DNA of 33,171 nt, taken from contig JABZKC010000006.1 in NCBI GenBank assembly GCA_015257485.1, forward strand, positions 1 through 33,171, given 5' to 3'. Both the position numbers and the translations under genes were made by a program. The notes beneath the pieces are model-generated. The model was given only the letters and a program-made list of their open reading frames with translations, was not told the origin of the DNA and did no database searches. How positions within the stretch are numbered: position 1 is the first letter of the stretch; each line of letters opens with the position of its first letter. The DNA is from Nanosynbacter sp. GTDB lineage: Bacteria > Patescibacteriota > Saccharimonadia > Saccharimonadales > Saccharimonadaceae. This document shows positions 7,670-14,718 of this stretch, piece after piece.

Positions 7670-7698
7670 ATTATAACAGAGATGGGATGGAGTATAAT
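7670..7698. promoter_or_regulatory. Overlapping divergent promoters of lepA and tilS
   Basis: Minus-strand TATAAT at 7670-7675 serves lepA (ATG 7663); plus-strand TATAAT at 7693-7698 serves tilS (ATG 7705). Each is 6 bases from its ATG. Only 41 bases separate the two start codons, and each -10 occupies the place of the other's -35. Confidence 0.75.
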
Positions 7699-7704
7699 AG
7701 AATC

Positions 7705-8547
7705 ATGAAATTAATCTTGGCAGTTTCGGGTGGCGTGGATTCGATGGCGCTTCTTGCCATGTACGCACATGCCGATATTATCGTGGCACATGTGGACCAT
7801 GGTACACGTGCGTCGAGTGCGGAGGATGCAGATTTCGTGCGCCAAAAATGCCGAGAGCTGGGAGTGAAATTTTATGAAACAAGACTGGGGCTGGGTGAAG
7901 GGGTTTCAGAAGAGTTAGCACGCAAGAAACGCTACGAATTTCTTAAAACAATTCAAGAAAAAGAGGGTGGCACTCTCTGCACCGCGCACCACTTAGACGA
8001 TGTCCTGGAATCGATCGCGATTAACTTAATTCGTGGTACCGGCTGGCGGGGACTCACGCCTTTTTATGGCGACGAGCTCGTGCGGCCTTTTATTATTGCC
8101 AAGATGTGGAAACGGGATGTGCTTAAATTTGCTGGCGAACAAAATATATGTTTTCGACAGGACCCGACCAACTACGAGGCAGATTATTTGCGTAATCGCG
8201 TACGCGAAAAAATGGCGGAGCTAGACGAGACAGCGCGAGTAGACATTATTGAGTTGTTTGAGAAGCAAAACGAGCTAAGGAGAAAAATCGAAAAATTAGT
8301 AACGGAGTTAGCCAAACAGACCGTAGTGGGGAAAAATTTTCATAAAAAAGAACTTTTTCTTACGGCTGATGAAAAAGTGGCAATAGAGGTTTTAAGAGAG
8401 ATTTGCTTAATGCACGGCTATAGTTTGACGCGAAAACAGCTGGGGGATTTTCTTCTTGCAATTAGAACCTATGCGCCACACAAGAAATTTAATTTACCGA
8501 AGAATCACTTCGTGACAATTCTAAAAAATTACTTTGAATTTGAATAA
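7705..8547 (+). CDS. tilS: TilS, tRNA(Ile)-lysidine synthetase
   Basis: 280 residues from the ATG at 7705. The PP-loop SGGVDS (residues 8-13) and following VDHGTRASSAEDADFV are TilS hallmarks, as is TAHHLDDVLESIAINLIRGTG; RQDPTNYEADYLRNRVR is the conserved anticodon-recognition segment. The enzyme makes lysidine at C34 of tRNA-Ile(CAU) with ATP. The protein is shorter than E. coli TilS (about 430) and lacks much of the C-terminal region, as in many compact genomes. An in-frame ATG at 7651 lies inside lepA and upstream of the -10 box, so it is rejected. TATAAT (7693-7698) is 6 bases before the chosen ATG, predicting a leaderless mRNA. Confidence 0.92.
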   Translation: MKLILAVSGGVDSMALLAMYAHADIIVAHVDHGTRASSAEDADFVRQKCRELGVKFYETRLGLGEGVSEELARKKRYEFLKTIQEKEGGTLCTAHHLDDVLESIAINLIRGTGWRGLTPFYGDELVRPFIIAKMWKRDVLKFAGEQNICFRQDPTNYEADYLRNRVREKMAELDETARVDIIELFEKQNELRRKIEKLVTELAKQTVVGKNFHKKELFLTADEKVAIEVLREICLMHGYSLTRKQLGDFLLAIRTYAPHKKFNLPKNHFVTILKNYFEFE

Positions 8548-8559
8548 TCGACAATTTGA

Positions 8560-10114
8560 TTATGGTTTTCTGGTGAAGTAGCCTGGGCGTCCATTGGCGG
8601 GATCGTCGATGCGAAGCCAGGTTTTATCCGCAAGGAATGGGTTGGTGAGATATGAGCCATTGCCACCGCGAAGTTTTTTACGGTCTTCAAACATATAGGA
8701 ATATTTTGTTAGTTTAGACGTATTAAAATCATTATTCACATATATTTTTTCCAGCTTATCCTTAGGCCTATCTTCAGAGTAAATACTAAATATATATTCC
8801 ATATCTGTCACCTGCGAAGTATCGAAGTTGGAGAGATCTAGTGTGGTAAGATTAGGCATGTTAAAAAACATAGCGCCCATATCCGTCACCTTCGAGGTAT
8901 CAAAGTTGGAGAGATTAAGGGTAGTGAGGCTAGACACGCCAGAGAACATACCACCCATATTCGTCACCTTAGAGGTGTCGAAGTTAGAGAGATTGAGCGT
9001 GGTAAGATTAGTCATGAAATGAAACATAGCGTACATATCCGTCACCTTCGAAGTATCGAAGTTGGAAACATTAAGCATAGTGAGACTACTCATGAATCTA
9101 AACATAGAGTCCATATTTATCACCTTCGAGGTATCGAAGTTGGAAACATTGAGTGTGGTGAGATTAGACATGCCAGAAAACATATAACTCATATTCATTA
9201 CCTGCGAAGTATCGAAGTTGAAGAGATCTATCTCTAGAATGTTTCTGATATTTTGTGTGCCAAATTCTGAACAGAACATCTTACTGCTATCCGCATTTAA
9301 ATACACTTTTTCTGGTTCGGCATAATAATAAGCCGTTTTATCGACTGGATTTAACCAAAGTTTAATTTCATAATCAGATTCTTCGTCTTCAATATTTATC
9401 GTATTCATGGAAGCAGCCGGCGCTACGGTGCTCTTCTTAAAGCGCTCGATTTTATTTGTCGCGGTTTCCAAGGCTTTTAGTTCTGTATTAAAAACAGGAC
9501 CCTTCGTCATGATGGCGTGCATTTGGTATGGATTCGAGACAAAAGAAAGAATTAGTTTATTTGTATAATTCCCTGATTCCAAATTATCCGCTAGCTTCAT
9601 GCCAATACTTAGCTGGTTCGATTCGTTGCCATTAGTCTTTCCTGTAGTCTGTAAAATTTGTGCTGGGGCAGAAAGAGCTGGGATCGGTAAGTAATTCGTG
9701 GACGTAGTACCAAACTTATACCCCCAAGTATTATTTAAAAAACTAGAGAGTATACTAGTTGATGAAATAGAATTAATTTTTGCACCATTTGCAGAATCGT
9801 TATTCACTAGCGCCGTTTCATCAGTCTCTGAATTTAAGGTTGCTGTATAGCCAGTCTTGTTATTCGTGTTTACCGTAAGACTCAAAGGAATTTCTGTGGT
9901 TTTATGCGCGCTATTTATTACTTGGTTGCCGTTCACCTGTAGGTTCGTTTGATCCACGGAAGCGGAAAGTGTCGGAGTATATAAGGCGAACGTATTATTA
10001 CTGAAAATTAAATTAGAAAAAGAGATCAAGCTTAGGAATAATACGAAAATCTTTAATTCTCTATTAAACCACCCCCCCCCCATGAGGGTTTGTGTGTGAT
10101 TCTTGGCCGTTCAT
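8560..10114 (-). CDS. BspA-like (DUF285) surface protein with G10 tract; probably phase-variable
   Basis: The open frame from the ATG at 10083 encodes 507 residues: signal peptide (ELKIFVLFLSLISFSN, cleavage near NTFA), an N-terminal beta-like domain (about 35-205) and about six 25-residue repeats of the type NLTTLNLSNFDTSKVTDMGAMF (residues about 290-440). A C-terminal GGNGSYL...RIDDP...GRPGYFTRKP module follows. No LPXTG or anchor is visible. An extended -10 (TGCTAAAAT, box 10121-10126) lies 6 bases before an upstream ATG at 10114, the spacing of leaderless genes here. In this sequence, with a G10 tract at 10072-10081, that ATG reads MNGQESHTNPHGGGVV then stop; with G9 it would read straight into the surface protein. 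The internal ATG has no Shine-Dalgarno. Coordinates include the upstream ATG. The role is likely adhesion or host contact (inference). Confidence 0.85.
10072..10081 (-). repeat. G10 homopolymer at the start of bspA-like gene 1
   Basis: Ten C on the plus strand (ten G on the coding strand) in an otherwise AT-rich spacer. It straddles the internal ATG, whose G is the first base of the tract. Such tracts slip during replication in known contingency loci. Confidence 0.9.
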
Positions 10115-10120
10115 AGTTTT

Positions 10121-10126
10121 ATTTTA
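10121..10126 (-). promoter_or_regulatory. Extended -10 of bspA-like gene 1
   Basis: TGCTAAAAT on the minus strand, with TAAAAT 6 bases before the ATG at 10114. This predicts transcription starting on that ATG. Confidence 0.55.
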
Positions 10127-10155
10127 GCATAAAAGGAATAAAAGGAGGGGATGAA

Positions 10156-10896
10156 TTACTTGAATAGATTTTTCAAGCCACCAGCGAGATCGGAAGGGAG
10201 AAGAATCACAGTCTTTTGGGATGGGTCGGTGCTAATTTTTTCGAGAGTTTGGAGGGTACGAATATTGAGACCGCCTGGAGTTTGTGCAAGCAGATTAGCA
10301 GCTTCGGCCACGGCAGCTGCAGAGGCTTTTTCACCTTCCGCAGAGATAATCGCAGCGCGGCGTTCACGTTCAGCTTCGGCTTGTTTAGCCATAGCACGCT
10401 TCATATCGGAAGGAAGTTCGATGTTTTGGAGCTTCACGTTTTCGATATCGATACCCCATTTGTCAGTTTGAGTGTCCACGATTTCCTTAATTTGGCTTGA
10501 AATTTTGTCACGCTTGGAGAGTAATTCATCAAGATCAAAGTTACCAGTGACATCGCGCAAGGCAGTTTGAGCAAAGGTAGAAGTAGCATAAGCGTAATTA
10601 GTGGTTTCGAAGACAGCTTTCTTGGCATCAATCACCCGGAAATAAACCACGGCGTCGACATTCACCGTGACGTTATCCTTAGTAATGACTTCCTGCTTCG
10701 GCACATCCATCGGGGTAGTACGAACATCAACCGTGCGCATAGTATCAATGTACGGAATGATCACATGTAGACCCGGCTCCATAATGCGACGAAAACGGCC
10801 AAGGCGCTGGACCACACCGCGCTCGTATTGATTTACCACGCGGATTCCTGGAATTATCACGAATAGAGCGATAAGAATTAGGATTAAAATTGGCAT
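10156..10896 (-). CDS. Slipin / stomatin-like SPFH membrane protein
   Basis: 246 residues from the chosen start. One N-terminal transmembrane segment (ILILILIALFVIIPG) is followed by the SPFH/band-7 domain: NQYERGVVQRLGRF, EPGLHVIIPYID, TTPMDVPKQEVITKDNV and an Ala/Glu-rich helical region (AEAERERRAAIISAEGEK). It ends with QTLEKISTDPSQKTVILLPSDL, as in the slipin group. These proteins oligomerise on membranes and often partner with NfeD proteases; no NfeD gene is present here. An in-frame ATG 24 bases upstream (10920) overlaps the -10 TAAAAT (10918-10923), while AAAAAGGAGAG lies just before the ATG at 10896, so the latter is chosen. Function in this organism is unknown; probably membrane microdomain scaffolding. 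Confidence 0.9.
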   Translation of the reverse strand: MPILILILIALFVIIPGIRVVNQYERGVVQRLGRFRRIMEPGLHVIIPYIDTMRTVDVRTTPMDVPKQEVITKDNVTVNVDAVVYFRVIDAKKAVFETTNYAYATSTFAQTALRDVTGNFDLDELLSKRDKISSQIKEIVDTQTDKWGIDIENVKLQNIELPSDMKRAMAKQAEAERERRAAIISAEGEKASAAAVAEAANLLAQTPGGLNIRTLQTLEKISTDPSQKTVILLPSDLAGGLKNLFK

Positions 10897-10917
10897 AATA
10901 ACTCTCCTTTTTAGTTT

Positions 10918-10945
10918 CATTTTAGCGATTTTGAGGAATATTGCA
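10918..10945 (-). promoter_or_regulatory. Slipin promoter
   Basis: TTGCAA, a 16-base spacer and TAAAAT (10918-10923) on the minus strand. The first in-frame ATG of the slipin ORF lies within this -10, which supports the downstream start. Confidence 0.55.
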
Positions 10946-10958
10946 AGATGAAGTCAAC

Positions 10959-10996
10959 CTACTCTAACCCCTCAAGTGCAACACCTTGAGATGTTA
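10959..10996 (+). repeat. 38-bp repeat copy 1 (hairpin-forming)
   Basis: Nearly identical to 13264-13300 in the same orientation (one indel, one substitution). Within it TAAC (10965-10968) pairs with GTTA (10993-10996) and CTCAAG (10971-10976) with CTTGAG (10985-10990), giving a stable stem-loop. Confidence 0.85.
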
Positions 10997-11236
10997 ATCT
11001 AGACTTTTCCCTTAGAGAGTTAAGCGCCCTTGCAACATCCGTATAGGAGTCATCCTTAAGGTTGTATGCATTCTAACATAGTTGTAGCAGATAGGATATT
11101 CTCTCGTTAAGGTCCTGGACCTTAACAGACCGTCGCTGGTACCACCCGCTCTATGGGTGTCACCATCGCCGAATAATTGATTAAAATTAATTAACCGTGG
11201 GAGAGTTCGCTCGTTATTACCACAGAAAGAAATCAA
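10997..11236 (+). ncRNA. Structured leader / candidate RNA upstream of the rplA-like fragment
   Basis: About 240 bases without a convincing ORF and dense in inverted repeats. TTAGAGAG near 11011 pairs with CTCTCGTTAA near 11101. A perfect 10-base palindrome arm pair (11106-11115 / 11117-11126) is followed by GGTACCACCC / GGGTGTCACC (11138-11147 / 11155-11164) and GTGG / CCAC just before the ORF. It ends 1 base before the ATG at 11237. It does not match what I recall of RNase P, tmRNA, SRP RNA or common riboswitches. It could be an autogenous ribosomal-protein leader (L1 is known to bind such leaders in other bacteria) or an independent RNA. Strand and limits are inferred. Confidence 0.4.
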
Positions 11237-11447
11237 ATGTCAGAAGAACAAATCAAATCTACTGAAGAATTAAACCAAACTCCAGTCGAAGCCATCGAAA
11301 CCAATCCAGCTAAATTTGATGCTACCGTTTTCATGGGCTCCTTGAAGTCAATGAAACCAGCTTCTATCAAGGGTCAATACATTAAGAGCATCTTTTATTT
11401 CTACTACCATGGGTCCAACCATCGCTGTAGAAAATATCTACAACTAA
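11237..11447 (+). pseudogene. Miniature or broken ribosomal protein L1 (rplA) fragment
   Basis: The ORF begins MSEEQIKSTEELNQTPVEAI and contains FDATV, like the L1 N-terminal region. It then jumps to SLKSMKPASIKGQYIKSI, which matches the L1 C-terminus. One base too many in TTTT (about 11392-11395) shifts the frame; removing it continues as ISTTMGPTIAVENIYN and stop at 11447, the usual L1 ending (STMGPxIxV). The uncorrected frame runs to 11494 with unrelated residues. A corrected product would have 69 residues against about 230 for L1, so most of both L1 domains is missing. It keeps its own leader and terminator, suggesting an internally deleted copy of a whole rplA unit. Pseudogene is most likely; a small regulatory RNA-binding peptide is possible. 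Confidence 0.7.
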
Positions 11448-11463
11448 TCCCTTGCCTTATCAA

Positions 11464-11492
11464 ACAAAAGAGCCTTTATATTCCTCTTTTGT
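11464..11492 (+). terminator. Terminator after the rplA-like fragment
   Basis: A 9-base stem ACAAAAGAG / CTCTTTTGT with an 11-base loop; the right arm carries four T. It overlaps the end of the convergent BspA-like gene's spacer. Confidence 0.6.
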
Positions 11493-11494
11493 AG

Positions 11495-13132
11495 TTACGG
11501 CTGTTTTTTGGTGAAGTAGCCAGGTGCGCCAGGCTTATCTACCCTCGCATACCCCGCATTTCCAGCATATCCAAGATTATAGGTTGTGCCATTACCGCCC
11601 ACTAACTGCACACAATCTTGAAACATACTTGCCGATGAAACCAGACTCGCCAAGTCAAACCTATCCGGCCCATAAATCGTCTTCAGCTTATAATTTCGAT
11701 AAAAGAAGGTATCCATAGTTCTTACTTTTTTCGTGTTGAGATTCGTCATATCAATCGTCTCAATATCGTAAGACAATGCAAATAACGAATACATATTTGT
11801 AACATTCTCGGTATTAAAGTTCGATATATTAATATTCTTCACATGATTTAGTGAGTCAAACATCCCAAACATATCAGTTACATTACTGGTATCAAACAGC
11901 GGTAGCTCAAAATTTTCAGGTCCCCAAAAACTCTGGAACATCCTTCTCATCGTGGTTGCCCTATTTGTCCTCAAATTTATAAAGTTAAAGCCGTGTGGTG
12001 CTCTTGCTCCCCAAAACATACCTTCAAAATTAGTCGTATTCGTGAAATTAATCTTAGTCGCATCAATATTGGTTAAGTCGGTAGTAGCAAAAGCATATTC
12101 CGGATTATTTACTGTATTAATTTTTTCTATTTCGTTCACCGATATTCCTAAACTGCTTGGCGAGCTATCATTACTATCTTGGGCAAAGATCGAATCAATC
12201 ATCTCTGTTTTAGTAAAATCAATATCATGCAGGTCAATCTTTGTAAAACATTCTGTGTCGCTTTTAAAATAACTCTGACGGCTAAACAACATTATTGCAC
12301 TCACCGGCGCATATACTTTGTCCGCCTCTGAATACCAATAAATCGTTTTTACTGAAGTTGCGGAGTCCACATCCGACCAAATCAAAATCGGCACCTCTGA
12401 AGCCGCATCTGCCACATTGATGGTCGTCTTAGTCGTATCAAGCAATTGGCTACGTTTAAATTCCACCTTGCTATTAGCTGGGCAGTTCCCGAATTGATTA
12501 TTATACCTCCCCTGTGCAATATATCTTTTCGCTCGCGGGTTTGCCTTAAAAGTTGCCACTATCGGTCTAGGATTTGTTATTGCTGTAACCACTAAACCAC
12601 CTCCATAAGTCCCCTCAAGTAATCCCCCCCCCGCTCGCACAGCGATACTTAGTTTTGGTAGTCCAGCCCCCGACACATCACCAGTAGCAGGTGTCGCCGA
12701 ATCTTTATTCCAGAATTTTTCTGGTGTATTTTTTGGTGGAATTGGTTTAAATACTGTTTGATCCAATGAATATCCCCACTCTTTCTGGTTAAATGCTGCC
12801 GCTTGCTTAGGGGTCATCAGAGAATAAATCCTGCCTGGGTTGCTAGCGTCAGCCGTGGCTAATTCTGTTGTATCTCCAACACTCGCTATCGTCAGATTAT
12901 AGCCAGATGCATTATCGGTTACTACCTTTAAATCCAGGTCTTTCACTTTCGCTGGCTCGCTTGCCAGACCTTGAAAATTAAAATCAATATTATTACCCGA
13001 ATCAAAACCAAAAATCGTCAGCGAAATCGATTCAGCATACGTCTTTTGAGTATTGAGCATCACGCCAATAGCTAACAAAATAACCATAAAAACACTTTTC
13101 AAACCCCCTCTTATTATTTGTTCTATTTTCAT
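11495..13132 (-). CDS. BspA-like (DUF285) surface protein with internal G9 tract
   Basis: 545 residues: signal peptide (SVFMVILLAIGVMLNT, cleavage near KTYA), an N-terminal domain (about 35-195) paralogous to that of the gene at 8560-10114 (SGYNLTIASVGDTTELA, KEWGYS, LEGTYGGGLVVTAITNP) and a middle region. Irregular leucine-rich DUF285 repeats follow (FDTSNVTDMFGMFDSL, FNTENVTNMYSLFAL, LNTKKVRTMDTFFY, about 390-500). It shares the C-terminal module GGNGTTYNLGYAG...RVDKPGAPGYFTKKQP with the first protein. A nine-G run in the coding strand (12624-12632) encodes the GGG of VRAGGGLLEG near residue 168; with nine G the frame is intact. -10 boxes TATAAT and TATAAA lie about 20-30 bases upstream; no good Shine-Dalgarno. 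Probably an adhesin-like surface protein. Confidence 0.85.
   Translation of the reverse strand: MKIEQIIRGGLKSVFMVILLAIGVMLNTQKTYAESISLTIFGFDSGNNIDFNFQGLASEPAKVKDLDLKVVTDNASGYNLTIASVGDTTELATADASNPGRIYSLMTPKQAAAFNQKEWGYSLDQTVFKPIPPKNTPEKFWNKDSATPATGDVSGAGLPKLSIAVRAGGGLLEGTYGGGLVVTAITNPRPIVATFKANPRAKRYIAQGRYNNQFGNCPANSKVEFKRSQLLDTTKTTINVADAASEVPILIWSDVDSATSVKTIYWYSEADKVYAPVSAIMLFSRQSYFKSDTECFTKIDLHDIDFTKTEMIDSIFAQDSNDSSPSSLGISVNEIEKINTVNNPEYAFATTDLTNIDATKINFTNTTNFEGMFWGARAPHGFNFINLRTNRATTMRRMFQSFWGPENFELPLFDTSNVTDMFGMFDSLNHVKNINISNFNTENVTNMYSLFALSYDIETIDMTNLNTKKVRTMDTFFYRNYKLKTIYGPDRFDLASLVSSASMFQDCVQLVGGNGTTYNLGYAGNAGYARVDKPGAPGYFTKKQP
12624..12632 (-). repeat. G9 homopolymer inside bspA-like gene 2
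   Basis: Nine C on the plus strand, nine G on the coding strand. Together with 10072-10081 these are the only G/C runs of 9 or more that I found in the window, and both are in the paralogous surface genes. Confidence 0.9.
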
Positions 13133-13263
13133 TTTTTAGCCACTACCATTTTATAAAAATTATAGCACATAAAAACAAAACATGCCTACTAAATGTATGC
13201 GTCTATAGCATATTGGACTTTTCTAAATTTAAGTTTAGCATATTTATATAAGCTTTAATGGCG

Positions 13264-13300
13264 CTACTCTAACCCCCAAGTGCAATACCTTGAGATGTTA
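13264..13300 (+). repeat. 38-bp repeat copy 2 (hairpin-forming)
   Basis: 37 bases matching 10959-10996 with one missing T and one C-to-T change; the CAAG/CTTG stem is kept. It lies about 65 bases before the start of the HExxH gene. The rest of the spacer 13133-13364 is AT-rich with no gene that I can see. Confidence 0.85.
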
Positions 13301-13364
13301 GCTTAGGAAGTTAGTGAACTGAATAATCAAATTAGGCTATATTATATTTAACAAATTCATAAAA

Positions 13365-14129
13365 ATGGTTACTTATAAGATAATTTATGACATTACGCAA
13401 GATGCTTATAACTGGTATAATTCCCTGAATAATTTTGGTGGGATAAAAAAGTTAAAAAACGCTCAGGATATTGAGGTGGCAGAAAAGATTATGGGGTTAA
13501 ATTTTTCGGAAGCGAAGAAGATCCTGATTCCCTATCTTGAAGAAAGAAACAAGCTGATCGAGATGACGCCGGAGCGATTCAAGCAAATTATGAGTGATGA
13601 ACTAAATGAAAAATTTGAACTAGCGATTAAACGACTCGAAGAAGTGACGGAGCATCCCCTAGCAATTAAAGATTGTGCGAAAAATCGCGCTAAGGAAATT
13701 CATAAAATTTCACCAGAGGCAGTGTCGCCGAGCGAGGATTTATTATTCTTGATTACGACTTTTCCAGCGATGATCGTTTATTATGAAGAAGGCGTAATTT
13801 TTACCTATGCGAAAATCGATCATGAACTTTGGGGGATGCCATTCGATGGAATTTTGCATGAGTTGATGCATTTTCAAACTAATTATTATTATCGAGAAAA
13901 TTCCGACTCTGTGGTTTCTAATCTTTCGAGAGGAGAATATTATATTCTGAAAGAATCTCTAACGGCCCTACTTGATGAATCTTGGAAACCAATTATGACT
14001 TTGCCAGATGCAAGTTATCCTGAATTTCAAGACCTCAGAAATAAACTGCATGAACATTATTCCAGACATCATGATTTTGACAAACTAATGGAATATGGTA
14101 CAAAAGAGGTAAAAAATTACAAAATGTGA
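13365..14129 (+). CDS. Putative zinc metallopeptidase-like protein (HELMH motif)
   Basis: 254 residues with no signal peptide or membrane segment. HELMH (H165, E166, H169) fits the zincin HExxH motif, and a downstream glutamate in LKESLTALLDE (E197) could be the third zinc ligand as in gluzincins. The N-terminal half is helical and charged. I do not recognise the family. No Shine-Dalgarno is evident before the ATG; TATATT lies about 20 bases upstream. It ends in TGA, the only TGA-terminated gene I noted. The gene lies between the surface-protein region and a second unknown gene, an accessory context. A cytoplasmic protease, possibly part of a stress or toxin module, is only a guess. Confidence 0.6.
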   Translation: MVTYKIIYDITQDAYNWYNSLNNFGGIKKLKNAQDIEVAEKIMGLNFSEAKKILIPYLEERNKLIEMTPERFKQIMSDELNEKFELAIKRLEEVTEHPLAIKDCAKNRAKEIHKISPEAVSPSEDLLFLITTFPAMIVYYEEGVIFTYAKIDHELWGMPFDGILHELMHFQTNYYYRENSDSVVSNLSRGEYYILKESLTALLDESWKPIMTLPDASYPEFQDLRNKLHEHYSRHHDFDKLMEYGTKEVKNYKM

Positions 14130-14178
14130 TATAATATAGGGGTAGCCTGTTATTTTAGCAAAAAGAGGGGGAAATTGT

Positions 14179-14607
14179 ATGTATTTTGGCAGATGTAAAT
14201 TACAAAAAATGTCTGGTGAAATCACGTTGGCGCTGAACGAAAGAATTGACAGAATGGCGATTGTAATAAAAGCCCAACGCGTACTGATTGGTCAGGATGA
14301 AAGGGGTAATTCCTATCAGAGTAATATCCTAAGATTGATTAACAATACGGCGAGAGGCCTTCTTAACCAATGCCAATTGACCATGCATAGTCATCGAATA
14401 CGAAAATCTTATCACAGTGCCGAATCAATCGCGAGGACGATTGAAGAATTCGATAATTACATCGAGAGTTTCAATGCTACCACAAAACTATTTCGGGATA
14501 CCCTGGAGAGGTTTTGGCCAATGCGAAACTTCGAACCAGTGGCCACGGAAACTAAAATTCCAACGGTCAGAGCAAGATTTGAAAACTTAAGAAATGACTT
14601 AATTTAA
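14179..14607 (+). CDS. Hypothetical helical protein
   Basis: 142 residues, no recognised family. Basic and mostly helical, with two Cys (CKLQK and NQCQL) and no membrane segment. AGAGGGGG about 7 bases before the ATG is a good ribosome binding site, and a TATAATA-type box lies near 14131, partly over the end of the preceding gene, so it may have its own promoter. The gap to the HExxH gene is 49 bases; the two may be functionally linked. A terminator follows at 14634-14667. Confidence 0.6.
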   Translation: MYFGRCKLQKMSGEITLALNERIDRMAIVIKAQRVLIGQDERGNSYQSNILRLINNTARGLLNQCQLTMHSHRIRKSYHSAESIARTIEEFDNYIESFNATTKLFRDTLERFWPMRNFEPVATETKIPTVRARFENLRNDLI

Positions 14608-14633
14608 TCTAGTGAAGCAGGCTAAGAAATTTA

Positions 14634-14667
14634 AGGGACGCAAGATTTGCGCCCCTTTTGCTTTTTT
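14634..14667 (+). terminator. Terminator of the hypothetical gene
   Basis: GGGACGCAA-GAT-TTGCGCCCC stem with TTTTGCTTTTTT after it. Confidence 0.8.
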
Positions 14668-14718
14668 GGAAAAATGTTATAATGATATAAAATTATTATT
14701 AGAAAATAAGGGGTTATT

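Noticed and set aside
11100..11165. T-box-like GGGTGGTACC on the minus strand
   Set aside because: The motif matches the T-box core in part, but the required stem I with specifier would lie in the rplA-like ORF, and no aminoacyl-tRNA synthetase or amino acid gene follows; the slipin gene has its own promoter nearer.
10997..11236. RNase P RNA, tmRNA, SRP RNA or group I intron
   Set aside because: None of the universal motifs I recall for these (RNase P GAGGAAAGTCC, tmRNA tRNA-like ends, SRP GGAAGG-AGCA loop, group I P7 core) could be placed convincingly on either strand.
11380..11400. Programmed +1 frameshift in the rplA-like ORF
   Set aside because: TTTT could allow slippage, but there is no stop codon or stimulatory signal, and the protein is already missing most of L1; an indel in a decaying gene or a read error is simpler.
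10959..13300. Integron attC sites or CRISPR repeats
   Set aside because: The 38-bp repeats end in AAC...GTTA like attC cores but are too short, lack the RRRY/RYYY ends and no integrase is present. Only two copies with a 2.3-kb gap exclude a CRISPR array.
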